A DNA stretch of 64,000 bases from Pseudo-nitzschia pungens (Eukaryota; Bacillariophyta; Bacillariophyceae; Bacillariales; Bacillariaceae): NCBI GenBank assembly GCA_037355855.1, contig CM074764.1, forward strand, positions 5,005,371-5,069,370, given 5' to 3'. The position numbers and the translations under genes are program-made. A model generated the notes under the pieces. The model saw only the letters and a program-made list of their open reading frames with translations, ran no database searches and was not told the DNA's origin. Below are positions 13,050 to 26,259 of the stretch, piece by piece; the stretch's first letter is position 1; each line of letters opens with the position of its first letter.

Positions 13050-13220
13050 ATGGCTGTACCTAAAAAAAGAACATCGAAAGCAAAAAAAAATGCTCGTAAA
13101 GCCAATTGGAAACGAAAAGGTGCTGTAGCAGCACAAAAATCGTTCTCATTAGCTAAATCAATGTTACGAGGAAAACCAACAAGTTTTGTATATAGTGTAT
13201 ATGTAGATGAAAGCGAATAA
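13050..13220 (+). CDS. rpl32: Ribosomal protein L32, copy 1
   Basis: 56 codons beginning [20 protein letters not shown] and ending YVDESE; intact. Same as 39597-39767. Confidence 0.95.
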   Translation: MAVPKKRTSKAKKNARKANWKRKGAVAAQKSFSLAKSMLRGKPTSFVYSVYVDESE

Positions 13221-13287
13221 ATCTTAAAAGATCCTTTCAAGATTTATTTCCAAGAATTATAGAGATTTTATAATAGTGTTTTATTTA

Positions 13288-13370
13288 GCGGATGTGGGCG
13301 AAATTGGTATACGCACTGGTTTTAGGTACCAGCGCCGAAAGGTTTGATGGTTCGAGTCCATCCATCCGCA
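13288..13370 (+). tRNA. trnL: tRNA-Leu(UAG), copy 1, one surplus G
   Basis: As the clean copy at 39835-39916 but with GTGGGCGAA instead of GTGGCGAA at the acceptor/D-arm junction. The length of 83 against 82 points to a homopolymer error. Confidence 0.92.
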
Positions 13371-13426
13371 ATTATTATTTTTAAATTCTTTCTTATTTAT
13401 TTCAATATTACGTAATTAAATTCAAT

Positions 13427-14350
13427 ATGCTTCCTTTACTCTTCAACAACTTAGAATTTTAAAAGCAATTGCAACCGAAAGAAATTTTACTCGAGCTGCT
13501 GCTCGTTTATACATTTCACAACCATCTTTAAGTAAACAAATTAAAATATTAGAAAAAAATTTAGACACAATATTAATTAATCGTGAACGGAACGATATTT
13601 CTTTAACAGAGAGTGGAAGAATCTTTTTGCAATATTCCGAACGTATATTAATTCTTTGTGAAGAAAGTTGTCGTGCTTTAATTGATTTAAAAAAGGGAGA
13701 TAGAGGAAATTTAAAAGTTGGAGCTAGTCAAACTATTGGAACATATTTAATGCCTAGAATTCTAGCATTATTTGCTCAAAATTATCCACAGATTGATTTA
13801 AAAGTCCAAGTCGATTCTACAAGAAGTATATCAACAAGTATTATCAAACGTGAAATAGACGTAGCCATTGTTGGTGGTGAAATATCAAAAAAATTGAAAA
13901 AAAAAATTAACAATTCGACCATTTGTTTGTGACGAATTAAGTCTTATTATTTCAAAATCACATCCATTTGCATTAAAACAAGTCATTAAAAAAGAGGACT
14001 TATATTGTTTAGATTTTATCACGTTACATTCGACTTCGACTATCAAAAAGTTTATTGATAATACCTTAATTCAGAATAAAATTAAAACCAATGAATTAAA
14101 AACAATTCTACAGTTAAATTCAATTGAAGGTATTAAAACAGCTGTTAGTTTAGGATTAGGTGCAGCGTTTGTGTCATCTTCCTCAATCGAAAAGGAGATC
14201 AAATTAAAACAAATTAAAATTTTAAAAATTGAAAGTCTAAATATTAATCGCCAGTTATCCATTATTAGTAACCCAGAATGCTATAAATCAAAAGCATTTC
14301 ATTTGTTTTATAAAGAGTTAATTCGATTAAAAAGTAAAAGTCAAACGTAA
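13427..14350 (+). CDS. rbcR: RbcR LysR-type regulator, copy 1, two frameshifts
   Basis: Starts at ATG 13427. One T is missing from the T run near 13435 and one A is surplus in the A run near 13905, so total length equals the intact copy (39973-40896) while the frame is broken twice. Confidence 0.88.
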
Positions 14351-14430
14351 ACTATATTTGAAAAAAAGTTGACGGTTTAAAAAAATTTTTAGTAGTATTT
14401 AATTTAAGTAAAAATAAATTAATTTAGATT

Positions 14431-14748
14431 ATGAAATACGCAATTGTCGAAATTAGTGGAAGACAATTTTGGATTGAATCTGGAAAATACTATGATTTCA
14501 ATCGAATTCCAACAGAATTAGGAAAACAAATAACATTAAATCGAATCTTATTATTGAATGATGAGGGGAATGTATTAATTGGACAACCCTACTTAGAAAG
14601 TGTAAAAATTAAAGGTAAAATTTTAGAACACTTCCGTGGGAAGAAAAAAATTGTCTATAAAATGCGTCCAAAAAAGAAAACTCGTAAAAAACAAGGTCAT
14701 CGACAAGAATTAACACGAGTTTTCATTGAAGATATTATTATGAATTAA
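14431..14748 (+). CDS. rpl21: Ribosomal protein L21, copy 1, intact
   Basis: 105 residues, intact. A silent difference from copy 3 is seen in the Gly codon of KKQGHRQ (GGT here, GGG at 41242). Copy 2 shares the GGT form. Confidence 0.94.
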   Translation: MKYAIVEISGRQFWIESGKYYDFNRIPTELGKQITLNRILLLNDEGNVLIGQPYLESVKIKGKILEHFRGKKKIVYKMRPKKKTRKKQGHRQELTRVFIEDIIMN

Positions 14749-14773
14749 TTAAAAACAATAGGAATTTAATATT

Positions 14774-15025
14774 ATGGCACATAAAAAAGGTGCGGGAAGT
14801 ACAAAAAATGGTCGTGATTCAAATGCAAAACGATTAGGTGTAAAAAAATTTGGTGGTGAAAAAGTTAAGGCAGGAAATATTTTAATTCGTCAACGTGGCA
14901 TGAAATTTAAACCAGGTCTTAATGTTGGATGTGGGAAAGATTTTACTTTATTTGCCTTAACAGAAGGAACAATAAAATTTGATTATCAGGAAGGAAAACA
15001 AAAGCGTATCAATATTATTGTTTAA
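14774..15025 (+). CDS. rpl27: Ribosomal protein L27, copy 1, intact
   Basis: 83 residues beginning [21 protein letters not shown], the L27 signature; same as 41320-41571. Confidence 0.96.
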   Translation: MAHKKGAGSTKNGRDSNAKRLGVKKFGGEKVKAGNILIRQRGMKFKPGLNVGCGKDFTLFALTEGTIKFDYQEGKQKRINIIV

Positions 15026-15045
15026 AAACCTTTAAATAATTTTAA

Positions 15046-17663
15046 ATGCAAAAAAATTCTATTACAAAAAAATATCAAAACTTAGTTAATCAAATAAATA
15101 ATTTTGAAGATAAGTTTCAAACTCTTACAGATAATGAGTTACGTGCTCACAGTTTTAAATTAAAAAAACAATATCAGGACTCTAAAGATTTAAATTCAGT
15201 AATTAGTGAATCTTTTGCATTAACCCGAGAAGCTAGTGTACGAACATTAGGATTAAGACATTTTGATGTTCAATTGATTGGTGGACTTACTTTAAATAAT
15301 CAAAAAATTGCTGAAATGAAAACTGGGGAAGGGAAAACCCTTGTCGCCACACTTGCGGCTTCCTTAAATGCGTTAACAGGCAAAGGTGTTCATATTATTA
15401 CTGTGAATGATTATTTAGCAAGTCGTGATCATGCGTCAATGAGCCCAATTTATAGTTTATTAGGGTTAAATACTGGATTAATTCAAGATGATATGGCTAA
15501 ATTAGAACGTAAAAAAAATTATAACGCAGATGTAACTTATGTAACAAATTACGAGGTAACATTTGATTTCTTACGTGACAATATTGCCTTAAATTCAAAA
15601 GATGTTGTACTTCGACCATTTAATTACTGTATTATTGATGAAGTTGATTCAGTCTTAATTGATGAAGCCCAAACACCTTTAATTCTTTCAGATAATTTTG
15701 AAACGCCAGTTGATAAATATATCATTGCAGCTGAAATTGTAGAGTATTTAGAGCCTAATATTGATTATACAGTAGATGAAAAAAATAAGAATGTAGTCTT
15801 ACTGGATAAAGGTAGTCAACAAATTGAAAAAATTCTACAAATTCAAGATTTATACGATACAAGCAATCCATGGATTCCATATATAATTAATGCAATTAAA
15901 GCTAATGCATTATTTAATAATAATGTACAGTATATTATCCAAAATAATCGTATTGTAATTGTTGATGAATTTACAGGTAGAATTATGCCAGATCGACGTT
16001 GGGGGGACGGCCTTCATCAAGCTATTGAAGCTAAAGAAAAGTTACCAATTCGTCAAAAATCTGAGACACAAGCTGAAATAACCTATCAAAATTTTTTTTA
16101 CTTTATCCCAAACTAGCTGGTATGACAGGGACTGGCAAAACTGCTGAAGTTGAATTTGAAAAAATTTATAAATTATCTGTAGATGAAGTTCCAACGGCAC
16201 GTCCAACTTTACGAAAAGATTTACCAGATTTAGTTTATAAAGATCAGTTTTTAAAATGGAATGCTATTTCAAAAACGTGTAATGAAATTTCATCAACAGG
16301 CCAACCCGTCTTGATTGGAACAACTACTATTGAAAAGTCAGAAATGTTAGCTGAATTGCTGAATGAATATAAATTATCCTATCAGCTTTTAAATGCTAAA
16401 CCAGAGAACGTTCGCCGAGAATCCGAAATTGTTGCTCAAGCCGGGAACCGTGGAGCTATCACCATTGCAACAAATATGGCTGGACGTGGTACTGATATTA
16501 TACTTGGTGGAAATAGTATATTTAGTGTTCAAAAAGAATTATATGATATCTTGACTTTGTCACGAAATTATATACTTTCGAAAGGTATGAATATTTTCCA
16601 ATCTCCATTAAAGAGTCAATTCAAATGTACATCGCAAAACTTTTTAAGTGTTCTTCTTTCGTTACTTAAAGATCCGTTGTTTTTAGAATTATCTGACATT
16701 GGAATTTTGCGTGCATTAAAAGAAAATGATACAAACTCAATTCCAAACTTATCTTATCAACGTTCAATTAAATTTTTAATTGACGAACTAAAAACACATT
16801 ATAATAAGAATCAAAAGCAAGAGAATCAAATTGTAAAAAACTTAGGTGGGTTATATATCGTTGGAACTGAACGAAATGACTCGAGACGCGTCGATAATCA
16901 ATTACGTGGAAGATGTGGACGTCAAGGTGACCCAGGAACTTCTCAATTTTTCTTAAGTTTAGATGATAACTTATTAAGACTATTTGGTGGATCCAAAGTT
17001 CAAACTTTTTTCCAATCACAAATGTTAGATGACTCACCTTTAGAATCAGAATTTCTTACACGAAGTTTAGATTCAGCACAACAAAAAGTTGAAGAACGAG
17101 CTTATCAACAACGAAAAAAATTTATTTGATTATGATGAAGTTTTAAATAAACAACGAAATGTTGTTTATTCAGAAAGAACAAAAATTTTAAATAAAGAAT
17201 CACTTCAAAAAAATATTATTGCGTATGGTGAACAATTAATTACTGATCTATTGTTAGAAATGACGGTAAAAAATTATTCCACAAAGCAAATTATTTCATT
17301 GTTTGAGAATTTATTTGATAAACATTTTTTAGTAAATTCAGATACGAAACCAACCGGGTTTCAACAATATTTATTCAATGAATTTTGGTTAATTTATCAA
17401 ACGAAAATTAATGAGTTTAAAGTTCACGGTGATGGTTTCTGTGAAAACATGGAACGCAATGTGAGTTTATTGAATATTGATTTTATTTGGTGTAAACATT
17501 TACAAGAAATGTCATTACTTCGTGAAGCTGTTAGTTGGCGAGGTTATGGACAACGAAATCCGTTGTATGAATATAAAGAGAAGCATTAGAAGCTTTCAAA
17601 GAACAATCAAGAGTGGTAAAACGTTTAATAATTAATGAATTTTTAAGCTCATCTGTTTTATAA
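15046..17663 (+). CDS. secA: SecA, copy 1, three frameshifts
   Basis: Matches the intact copy at 41592-44210. Breaks are one T missing in the T run near 16098, one surplus A near 17120, and one A missing near 17577. The first 350 residues, with the Walker A motif, are in one frame. Confidence 0.92.
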
Positions 17664-17691
17664 AACAATTTATTTTTAATTTAATTTAAAT

Positions 17692-17839
17692 ATGGCAAAA
17701 CGCACACTTTCAAACAAAAGTCGATATGCAGTCTTAAAAGTATCTGGTTTCAGAGCACGTATGTCGACTCCTCAAGGTCGTAAAACTATCAAAAACCGTC
17801 GTAGAAAAAGGAAGAAAATCATTAGCAATTGGTCATTAA
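17692..17839 (+). CDS. rpl34: Ribosomal protein L34, copy 1, one frameshift
   Basis: Matches 44239-44385 but has one surplus A in GTAGAAAAAGG near 17810, breaking the last dozen codons. Confidence 0.9.
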
Positions 17840-17851
17840 TTTCTTCATTTC

Positions 17852-17887
17852 ATTATTAGAGTGAATTTTTTTAATCACTCTAATAAT
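17852..17887. terminator. Hairpin after rpl34, copy 1
   Basis: 13-bp perfect arms ATTATTAGAGTGA/TCACTCTAATAAT around a T-rich loop, 12 bases after rpl34. Confidence 0.75.
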
Positions 17888-17968
17888 AAATAATTTTTTA
17901 TTTAAAATAACAGTAATAGTAGCTCCGAGTGTTTACACCAAACGAATTAACTTTTGAATAAATATTTT

Positions 17969-19459
17969 ATGAAATTTACCAGTGAATTAGCTCTCTTTTT
18001 AAAAGCTCGTTATCCAATTATTTATATTAATACAATTGAAGAAGATCGAGTGGAATATATTATTCGAAAAAATATAAAAACAAATTTAAATCGTAGTATA
18101 TATAGCTGGGATTTTGTAGATGGTTATACAAATAATCCAAATAATGAAGGATTTGCGAAAAAAAATCCGTTACAAGCTTTAGAACTTATAGAACGAATTA
18201 ATTCAGAAACTCCTGCTTTATTTCTATTAAAGGACTTTAATCGGTTTTTAACTGACCTTTCCATTTCTCGAAAACTTCGAAATATAAGTCGTATCTTAAA
18301 ACTTCAACCTAAAACCATTATTATTATTGGGTCGGATTTATCAATTCCTAAAGAATTACAAGAACTAATTACTATTTTGCAATTTCAATTGCCATTAGAA
18401 GAAGAAATTAATCAAGAATTAACAAGATTAGTTACATCTTTAAATCTGGAGGTAGATACCGAATTATTTGAAAGTTTAACACGTGCTTGTCAAGGATTAT
18501 CCTTAGAACGAATACGACGTGTTTTATCTAAAATTATCGCAACTTATAAAACAATTGACCATAACAGTATTAATGTTTTATTAAGTGAGAAAAAACAAAT
18601 TATAAGTCAGACTGAAATTTTAGAATATTGTTCAGTAAATGAACAAATTACAAGTCTAGGTGGCTTAAATAATTTAAAAGATTGGTTAACCAAACGAAAA
18701 ACAGCTTTTGGGATTCAAGCATCAAATTATGGATTACCAACTCCACGTGGATTACTATTAGTTGGGATTCAAGGAACAGGTAAATCTTTAGCGGCAAAAG
18801 CAATCGCAAATGATTGGCAATTACCACTTTTAAAATTAGATGTTGGTAAATTATTTGGAGGAATTGTTGGTGATGTCAGAATCTCGTTTACGTCAAATGA
18901 TTAATGTTTCTGAAACAATCTCACCTTGTATTTTATGGATTGATGAAATTGATAAAGCATTTACAAATACTGATAGCAGGGGTGATAGTGGCACCAGTAA
19001 CCGAGTATTAGCAACATTTATTAGTTGGTTATCAGAAAAAACAAAACCTGTTTTTGTTATTTCAACGGCGAATAATATTGATTTATTACCGTTAGAAATT
19101 ATTCGAAAAGGAAGGTTTGATGAATTTTTTTTTAGATTTACCAAAATTAAAAGAACGTGAAGAAATATTTAAGATTCATATTCAAGAATTTAGACCGAAT
19201 AGTTGGGAATTATTTAATTATGAAAAATTAGCCCAATTATCAGAATCTTTTTCAGGTGCTGAAATTCGCCAAAGTATTATTGAAGGGATGTATCAAGCTT
19301 TTTATGAGAAGCGTGAAGTTACAACAGAAGATATTTCATTAGCTTTAAAAGACTTCATTCCATTAGCTAATTTAGAAAGTAATCAAATGGTAAAATTACA
19401 AAATTGGGCAACTTCCGGTCAGATTCGTTTAGCATCGTCGGAAACCTATATATATTTAA
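17969..19459 (+). CDS. ycf46: Ycf46 AAA+ protein, copy 1, frameshifts
   Basis: Matches the intact copy at 44515-46005. Breaks: an inserted T in GGTGATGTCAG near 18872, lost bases in the A/T run near 19125, and a surplus A near 19443. Confidence 0.9.
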
Positions 19460-19478
19460 ATTAAAATTTTTATTTTTA

Positions 19479-19604
19479 ATGAAAAAAACAAATTTTTCGA
19501 TTATTCGCAGATTTACGGTTTGCCAATTTTTACACTTCTGTTAATTAGTTTTTGTAGTATTATTGGAACGGTAATTGAGCAAGATCAGTCTATTGAAATG
19601 TATT
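19479..19604 (+). CDS. ccs1: Ccs1, 5' fragment, copy 1
   Basis: Only the first 42 or so codons are present, with indels (start MKK, then RLFADLRF and LLISFCSIIGTVIEQDQSIEMY in shifted frames). The fragment ends at the palindrome centre. The whole gene is at 46025-47296. Confidence 0.85.
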
Positions 19605-19640
19605 AATGATAATTATTATCTTATACAATCTTACAATTAT
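19605..19640. other. Centre of the 25-kb palindrome
   Basis: Copy 1 stops matching the clean copy after GAAATGTAT (19604). The following 36 or so bases are a degraded reading of the opposite strand of the same place, around GATAATTATTATC, which is itself nearly self-complementary. The clean sequence here contains ATTAATTAT. Confidence 0.7.
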
Positions 19641-19740
19641 CTTGCCTTCCGTTCCAATAATACTACAAAAACTAATTAACAGAAGTGTAAAAATTGCAAA
19701 CCGTAAATCTGCGAATAATCGAAAAATTTGTTTTTTTCAT
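19621..19740 (-). CDS. ccs1: Ccs1, 5' fragment, copy 2
   Basis: Start codon complement at 19738-19740. About 40 codons before the sequence is lost at the palindrome centre; indels present. Confidence 0.82.
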
Positions 19741-19760
19741 TAAAAATAAAAATTTTTAAT

Positions 19761-21260
19761 TTAAATATATATAGGATTTTCCGACGATGCTAAACGAATC
19801 TGACCGGAAGTTTGCCCAATTTTGTAATTTTACCATTTGATTACTTTCTAAATTAGCTAATGGAATGAAGTCTTTTAAAGCTAATGAAATATCTTCTGTT
19901 GTAACTTCACGCTTCTCCATAAAAAGCTTGATACATCCCTTTCAATAATACTTTGGCGAATTTCAGCACCTGAAAAAGATTCTGATAATTGGGCTAATTT
20001 TTCATAATTAAATAATTCCCAACTATTCGGTCTAAATTCTTGAATATTGAATCTTAAATATTTTCTTCACGTTCTTTTAATTTTGGTAAATCTAAAAAAA
20101 AATTTCATCAAACCTTCCTTTTCGAATAATTTCTAACGGTAATAAATCAATATTATTCGCCGTTGAAATAAACAAAAACAGGTTTTGTTTTTTCTGATAA
20201 CCAACTAATAAATGTTGCTAATACTCGGTTACTGGTGCCACTATCACCCCTGCTATCAGTATTTGTAAATGCTTTATCAATTTCATCAATCCATAAAATA
20301 CAAGGTGAGATTGTTTCAGAAACATTAATCATTTGACGTAAACGAGATTCTGACTCACCAACAATTCCTCCAAATAATTTACCAACATCTAATTTTAAAA
20401 GTGGTAATTGCCAATCATTTGCGATTGCTTTTGCCGCTAAAGATTTACCTGTTCCTTGAATCCCAACTAATAGTAATCCACGTGGAGTTGGTAATCCATA
20501 ATTTGATGCTTGAATCCCAAAAGCTGTTTTTCGTTTGGTTAACCAATCTTTTAAATTATTTAAGCCACCTAGACTTGTAATTTGTTCATTTACTGAACAA
20601 TATTCTAAAATTTCAGTCTGACTTATAATTTGTTTTTTCTCACTTAATAAAACATTAATACTGTTATGGTCAATTGTTTTATAAGTTGCGATAATTTTAG
20701 ATAAAACACGTCGTATTCGTTCTAAGGATAATCCTTGACAAGCACGTGTTAAACTTTCAAATAATTCGGTATCTACCTCCAGATTTAAAGATGTAACTAA
20801 TCTTGTTAATTCTTGATTAATTTCTTCTTCTAATGGCAATTGAAATTGCAAAATAGTAATTAGTTCTTGTAATTCTTTAGGAATTGATAAATCCGACCCA
20901 ATAATAATAATGGTTTTAGGTTGAAGTTTTAAGATACGACTTATATTTTCGAAGTTTTCGAGAAATGGAAAGGTCAGTTAAAAACCGATTAAAGTCCTTT
21001 AATAGAAATAAAGCAGGAGTTTCTGAATTAATTCGTTCTATAAGTTCTAAAGCTTGTAACGGATTTTTTTTCGCAAATCCTTCATTATTTGGATTATTTG
21101 TATAACCATCTACAAAATCCCAGCTATATATACTACGATTTAAATTTGTTTTTATATTTTTCGAATAATATATTCCACTCGATCTTCTTCAATTTGTATT
21201 AATATAAATAATTGGATAACGAGCTTTTAAAAAGAGAGCTAATTCACTGGTAAATTTCAT
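19761..21260 (-). CDS. ycf46: Ycf46, copy 2, frameshifts
   Basis: The central AAA+ part is in one frame from about 20851 to 20153, including the Walker A motif GIQGTGKS and Walker B WIDEIDKAF. Both ends are shifted. It is nine bases longer than the intact gene. Confidence 0.88.
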
Positions 21261-21341
21261 AAAATATTTATTCAAAAGTTAATTCGTTTGGTGTAAACAC
21301 TCGGAGCTACTATTACTGTTATTTTAAATAAAAAATTATTT

Positions 21342-21377
21342 ATTATTAGAGTGATTAAAAAAATTCACTCTAATAAT
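21342..21377. terminator. Hairpin after rpl34, copy 2
   Basis: Same 13-bp arms as at 44398-44433, seen on the other strand. Confidence 0.72.
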
Positions 21378-21389
21378 GAAATGAAGAAA

Positions 21390-21536
21390 TTAATGACCAA
21401 TTGCTAATGATTTTCTTCCTTTTCTACGACGGTTTTTGATAGTTTTACGACCTTGAGGAGTCGACATACGTGCTCTGAAACCAGATACTTTTAAGACTGC
21501 ATATCGACTTTTGTTTGAAAGTGTGCGTTTTGCCAT
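21390..21536 (-). CDS. rpl34: Ribosomal protein L34, copy 2, intact
   Basis: 48 codons intact, beginning [20 protein letters not shown]. Here copy 2 is right where copy 1 is broken, which shows that errors arose independently in the two copies. Confidence 0.94.
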   Translation of the reverse strand: MAKRTLSNKSRYAVLKVSGFRARMSTPQGRKTIKNRRRKGRKSLAIGH

Positions 21537-21564
21537 ATTTAAATTAAATTAAAAATAAATTGTT

Positions 21565-24182
21565 TTATAAAACAGATGAGCTTAAAAATTCATTAATTAT
21601 TAAACGTTTTACCACTCTTGATTGTTCTTTGAAAGCTTCTAATGCTTCTCTTTTATATTCATACAACGGATTTCGTTGTCCATAACCTCGCCAACTAACA
21701 GCTTCACGAAGTAATGACATTTCTTGTAAATGTTTACACCAAATAAAATCAATATTCAATAAACTCACATTGCGTTCCATGTTTTCACAGAAACCATCAC
21801 CGTGAACTTTAAACTCATTAATTTTCGTTTGATAAATTAACCAAAATTCATTGAATAAATATTGTTGAAACCCGGTTGGTTTCGTATCTGAATTTACTAA
21901 AAAATGTTTATCAAATAAATTCTCAAACAATGAAATAATTTGCTTTGTGGAATAATTTTTTACCGTCATTTCTAACAATAGATCAGTAATTAATTGTTCA
22001 CCATACGCAATAATATTTTTTTGAAGTGATTCTTTATTTAAAATTTTTGTTCTTTCTGAATAAACAACATTTCGTTGTTTATTTAAAACTTCATCATAAT
22101 CAAATAAATTTTTTCGTTGTTGATAAGCTCGTTCTTCAACTTTTTGTTGTGCTGAATCTAAACTTCGTGTAAGAAATTCTGATTCTAAAGGTGAGTCATC
22201 TAACATTTGTGATTGGAAAAAAGTTTGAACTTTGGATCCACCAAATAGTCTTAATAAGTTATCATCTAAACTTAAGAAAAATTGAGAAGTTCCTGGGTCA
22301 CCTTGACGTCCACATCTTCCACGTAATTGATTATCGACGCGTCTCGAGTCATTTCGTTCAGTTCCAACGATATATAACCCACCTAAGTTTTTTACAATTT
22401 GATTCTCTTGCTTTTGATTCTTATTATAATGTGTTTTTAGTTCGTCAATTAAAAAATTTAATTGAACGTTGATAAGATAAGTTTGGAATTGAGTTTGTAT
22501 CATTTTCTTTTAATGCACGCAAAATTCCAATGTCAGATAATTCTAAAAACAACGGATCTTTAAGTAACGAAAGAAGAACACTTAAAAAGTTTTGCGATGT
22601 ACATTTGAATTGACTCTTTAATGGAGATTGGAAAATATTCATACCTTTCGAAAGTATATAATTTCGTGACAAAGTCAAGATATCATATAATTCTTTTTGA
22701 ACACTAAATATACTATTTCCACCAAGTATAATATCAGTACCACGTCCAGCCATATTTGTTGCAATGGTGATAGCTCCACGGTTCCCGGCTTGAGCAACAA
22801 TTTCGGATTCTCGGCGAACGTTCTCTGGTTTAGCATTTAAAAGCTGATAGGATAATTATATTCATTCAGCAATTCAGCTAACATTTCTGACTTTTCAATA
22901 GTAGTTGTTCCAATCAAGACGGGTTGGCCTGTTGATGAAATTTCATTACACGTTTTTGGAAATAGCATTCCATTTTAAAAACTGATCTTTATAAACTAAA
23001 TCTGGTAAATCTTTTCGTAAAGTTGGACGTGCCGTTGGAACTTCATCTACAGATAATTTATAAATTTTTTCAAATTCAACTTCAGCAGTTTTGCCAGTCC
23101 CTGTCATACCAGCTAGTTTGGGATAAAGTAAAAAAAAATTTTGATAGGTTATTTCAGCTTGTGTCTCAGATTTTTGACGAATTGGTAACTTTTCTTTAGC
23201 TTCAATAGCTTGATGAAGGCCGTCCCCCCAACGTCGATCTGGCATAATTCTACCTGTAAATTCATCAACAATTACAATACGATTATTTTGGATAATATAC
23301 TGTACATTATTATTAAATAATTGCATTAGCTTTAATTGCATTAATTATATATGGAATCCATGGATTGCTTGTATCGTATAAATCTTGAATTTGTAGAATT
23401 TTTTCAATTTGTTGACTACCTTTATCCAGTAAGACTACATTCTATATTTTTTCATCTACTGTATAATCAATATTAGGCTCTAAATACTCTACAATTTCAG
23501 CTGCAATGATATATTTATCAACTGGCGTTTCAAAATTATCTGAAAGAATTAAAGGTGTTTGGGCTTCATCAATTAAGACTGAATCAACTTCATCAATAAT
23601 ACAGTAATTAAATGGTCGAAGTACAACATCTTTTGAATTTAAGGCAATATTGTCACGTAAGAAATCAAATGTTACCTCGTAATTTGTTACATAAGTTACA
23701 TCTGCGTTATAATTTTTTTACGTTCTAATTTAGCCATATCATCTTGAATTAATCCAGTATTTAACCCTAATAAACTATAAATTGGGCTCATTGACGCATG
23801 ATCACGACTTGCTAAATAATCATTCACAGTAATAATATGAACACCTTTGCCTGTTAACGCATTTAAGGAAGCCGCAAGTGTGGCGACAAGGGTTTTCCCT
23901 TCCCCAGTTTTCATTTCAGCAATTTTTTGATTATTTAAAGTAAGTCCACCAATCAATTGAACATCAAAATGTCTTAATCCTAATGTTCGTACACTAGCTT
24001 CTCGGGTTAATGCAAAAGATTCACTAATTACTGAATTTAAATCTTTAGAGTCCTGATATTGTTTTTTAATTTAAAACTGTGAGCACGTAACTCATTATCT
24101 GTAAGAGTTTGAAACTTATCTTCAAAATTATTTATTTGATTAACTAAGTTTTGATATTTTTTTGTAATAGAATTTTTTGCAT
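21565..24182 (-). CDS. secA: SecA, copy 2, several frameshifts
   Basis: Matches the intact gene at 41592-44210 but is split among at least five frame segments. Breaks lie near 22465, 22850, 22960, 23330, 23715 and 24065. Start complement at 24180-24182. Confidence 0.9.
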
Positions 24183-24202
24183 TTAAAATTATTTAAAGGT
24201 TT

Positions 24203-24454
24203 TTAAACAATAATATTGATACGCTTTTGTTTTCCTTCCTGATAATCAAATTTTATTGTTCCTTCTGTTAAGGCAAATAAAGTAAAATCTTTCCCACATC
24301 CAACATTAAGACCTGGTTTAAATTTCATGCCACGTTGACGAATTAAAAATATTTCCTGCCTTAACTTTTTCACCACCAAATTTTTTACACCTAATCGTTT
24401 TGCATTTGAATCACGACCATTTTTTGTACTTCCCGCACCTTTTTTATGTGCCAT
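24203..24454 (-). CDS. rpl27: Ribosomal protein L27, copy 2, compensating indels
   Basis: Same length as the intact gene, but residues 25-36 are misread ([12 protein letters not shown]) between a lost and a gained base, after which the frame returns. Confidence 0.92.
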   Translation of the reverse strand: MAHKKGAGSTKNGRDSNAKRLGVKNLVVKKLRQEIFLIRQRGMKFKPGLNVGCGKDFTLFALTEGTIKFDYQEGKQKRINIIV

Positions 24455-24479
24455 AATATTAAATTCCTATTGTTTTTAA

Positions 24480-24798
24480 TTAATTCATAATAATATCTTC
24501 AATGAAAACTCGTGTTAATTCTTGTCGATGACCTTGTTTTTTACGAGTTTTCTTTTTTGGACGCATTTTATAGACAATTTTTTTCTTCCCACGGAAGTGT
24601 TTCTAAAATTTTACCTTTAATTTTTACACTTTCTAAGTAGGGTTGTCCAATTAATACATTCCCCTCATCATTCAATAATAAGATTCGATTTAATGTTATT
24701 TGTTTTCCTAATTCTGTTGGAATTCGATTGAAATCATAGTATTTTCCAGATTCAATCCAAAATTGTCTTCCACTAATTTCGACAATTGCGTATTTCAT
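24480..24798 (-). CDS. rpl21: Ribosomal protein L21, copy 2, one frameshift
   Basis: 319 against 318 bases; a surplus base near 24601 breaks the frame after the KGKILE segment. Confidence 0.9.
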
Positions 24799-24878
24799 AA
24801 TCTAAATTAATTTATTTTTACTTAAATTAAATACTACTAAAAATTTTTTTAAACCGTCAACTTTTTTTCAAATATAGT

Positions 24879-25806
24879 TTACGTTTGACTTTTACTTTTT
24901 AATCGAATTAAACTCTTTATAAAACAAATGAAATGCTTTTGATTTATAGCATTCTGGGTTACTAATAATGGATAACTGGCGATTAATATTTAGACTTTCA
25001 ATTTTTAAAATTTTAATTTGTTTTAATTTGATCTCCTTTTCGATTGAGGAAGATGACACAAAACGCTGCACCTAATCCTAAACTAACAGCTGTTTTAATA
25101 CCTTCAATTGAATTTAACTGTAGAATTGTTTTTAATTCATTGGTTTTAATTTTATTCTGAATTAAGGTATTATCAATAAACTTTTTGATAGTCGAAGTCG
25201 AATGTAACGTGATAAAATCTAAACAATATAAGTCCTCTTTTTTAATGACTTGTTTTAATGCAAATGGATGTGATTTTGAAATAATAAGACTTAATTCGTC
25301 ACAAACAAATGGTCGAATTGTTAATTTTTTTTTCAATTTTTTTGATATTTCACCACCAACAATGGCTACGTCTATTTCACGTTTGATAATACTTGTTGAT
25401 ATACTTCTTGTAGAATCGACTTGGACTTTTAAATCAATCTGTGGATAATTTTGAGGCAAATAATGCTAGAATTCTAGGCATTAAATATGTTCCAATAGTT
25501 TGACTAGCTCCAACTTTTAAATTTCCTCTATCTCCCTTTTTTAAATCAATTAAAGCACGACAACTTTCTTCACAAAGAATTAATATACGTTCGGAATATT
25601 GCAAAAAGATTCTTCCACTCTCTGTTAAAGAAATATCGTTCCGTTCACGATTAATTAATATTGTGTCTAAATTTTTTTCTAATATTTTAATTTGTTTACT
25701 TAAAGATGGTTGTGAAATGTATAAACGAGCAGCAGCTCGAGTAAAATTTCTTTCGGTTGCAATTGCTTTTAAAATTCTAAGTTGTTTGAAGAGTAAAAGG
25801 AAGCAT
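24879..25806 (-). CDS. rbcR: RbcR, copy 2, frameshifts
   Basis: Four bases longer than the intact gene. Breaks lie near the start (about 25790), near 25455, near 25062 and near 25015. Confidence 0.88.
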
Positions 25807-25862
25807 ATTGAATTTAATTACGTAATATTGAAATAAATAAGAAAGAATTTAAAAATAATAAT

Positions 25863-25944
25863 TGCGGATGGATGGACTCGAACCATCAAACCTTTCGGCG
25901 CTGGTACCTAAAACCAGTGCGTATACCAATTTCGCCACATCCGC
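25863..25944 (-). tRNA. trnL: tRNA-Leu(UAG), copy 2
   Basis: 82 bases, same as the clean copy at 39835-39916, without the surplus G of copy 1. Confidence 0.95.
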
Positions 25945-26011
25945 TAAATAAAACACTATTATAAAATCTCTATAATTCTTGGAAATAAATCTTGAAAGGA
26001 TCTTTTAAGAT

Positions 26012-26180
26012 TTATTCGCTTTCATCTACATATACACTATATACAAAACTTGTTGGTTTTCCTCGTAACATTGATTTAGCTAATGAGAACGATTTTGTGC
26101 TGCTACAGCACCTTTCGTTTCCAATTGGCTTTACGAGCATTTTTTTTTGCTTTCGATGTTCTTTTTTTAGGTACAGCCAT
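26012..26180 (-). CDS. rpl32: Ribosomal protein L32, copy 2, two bases lost
   Basis: 169 instead of 171 bases: one T lost in each of the runs near 26096 and 26115, breaking the frame in the middle. Confidence 0.88.
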
Positions 26181-26259
26181 TATTATTTTTTATATGAATA
26201 TACTTTTAACAATCTTATACTAATTTGTTTTAAAAGTCAAGTATTAATAGTAATAGTTT

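Larger units (their letters stand above)
7179..19604 (+). repeat. Repeated 12.4-kb block, copy 1
   Basis: Carries ccsA to the 5' end of ccs1 in the same order and orientation as copy 3 (33765-46147). Copy 2 (19612-32127) is its inverted form. Apart from homopolymer indels, and two single-base substitutions against copy 3 noticed by eye (in thiG and rpl21), the copies look the same. Treat it as a probable assembly duplicate. Confidence 0.9.

Noticed and set aside
13007..13240. Minus-strand frames over rpl32 and the clpC palindrome
   Set aside because: Shadow frames of rpl32 and of the palindrome; no family character.
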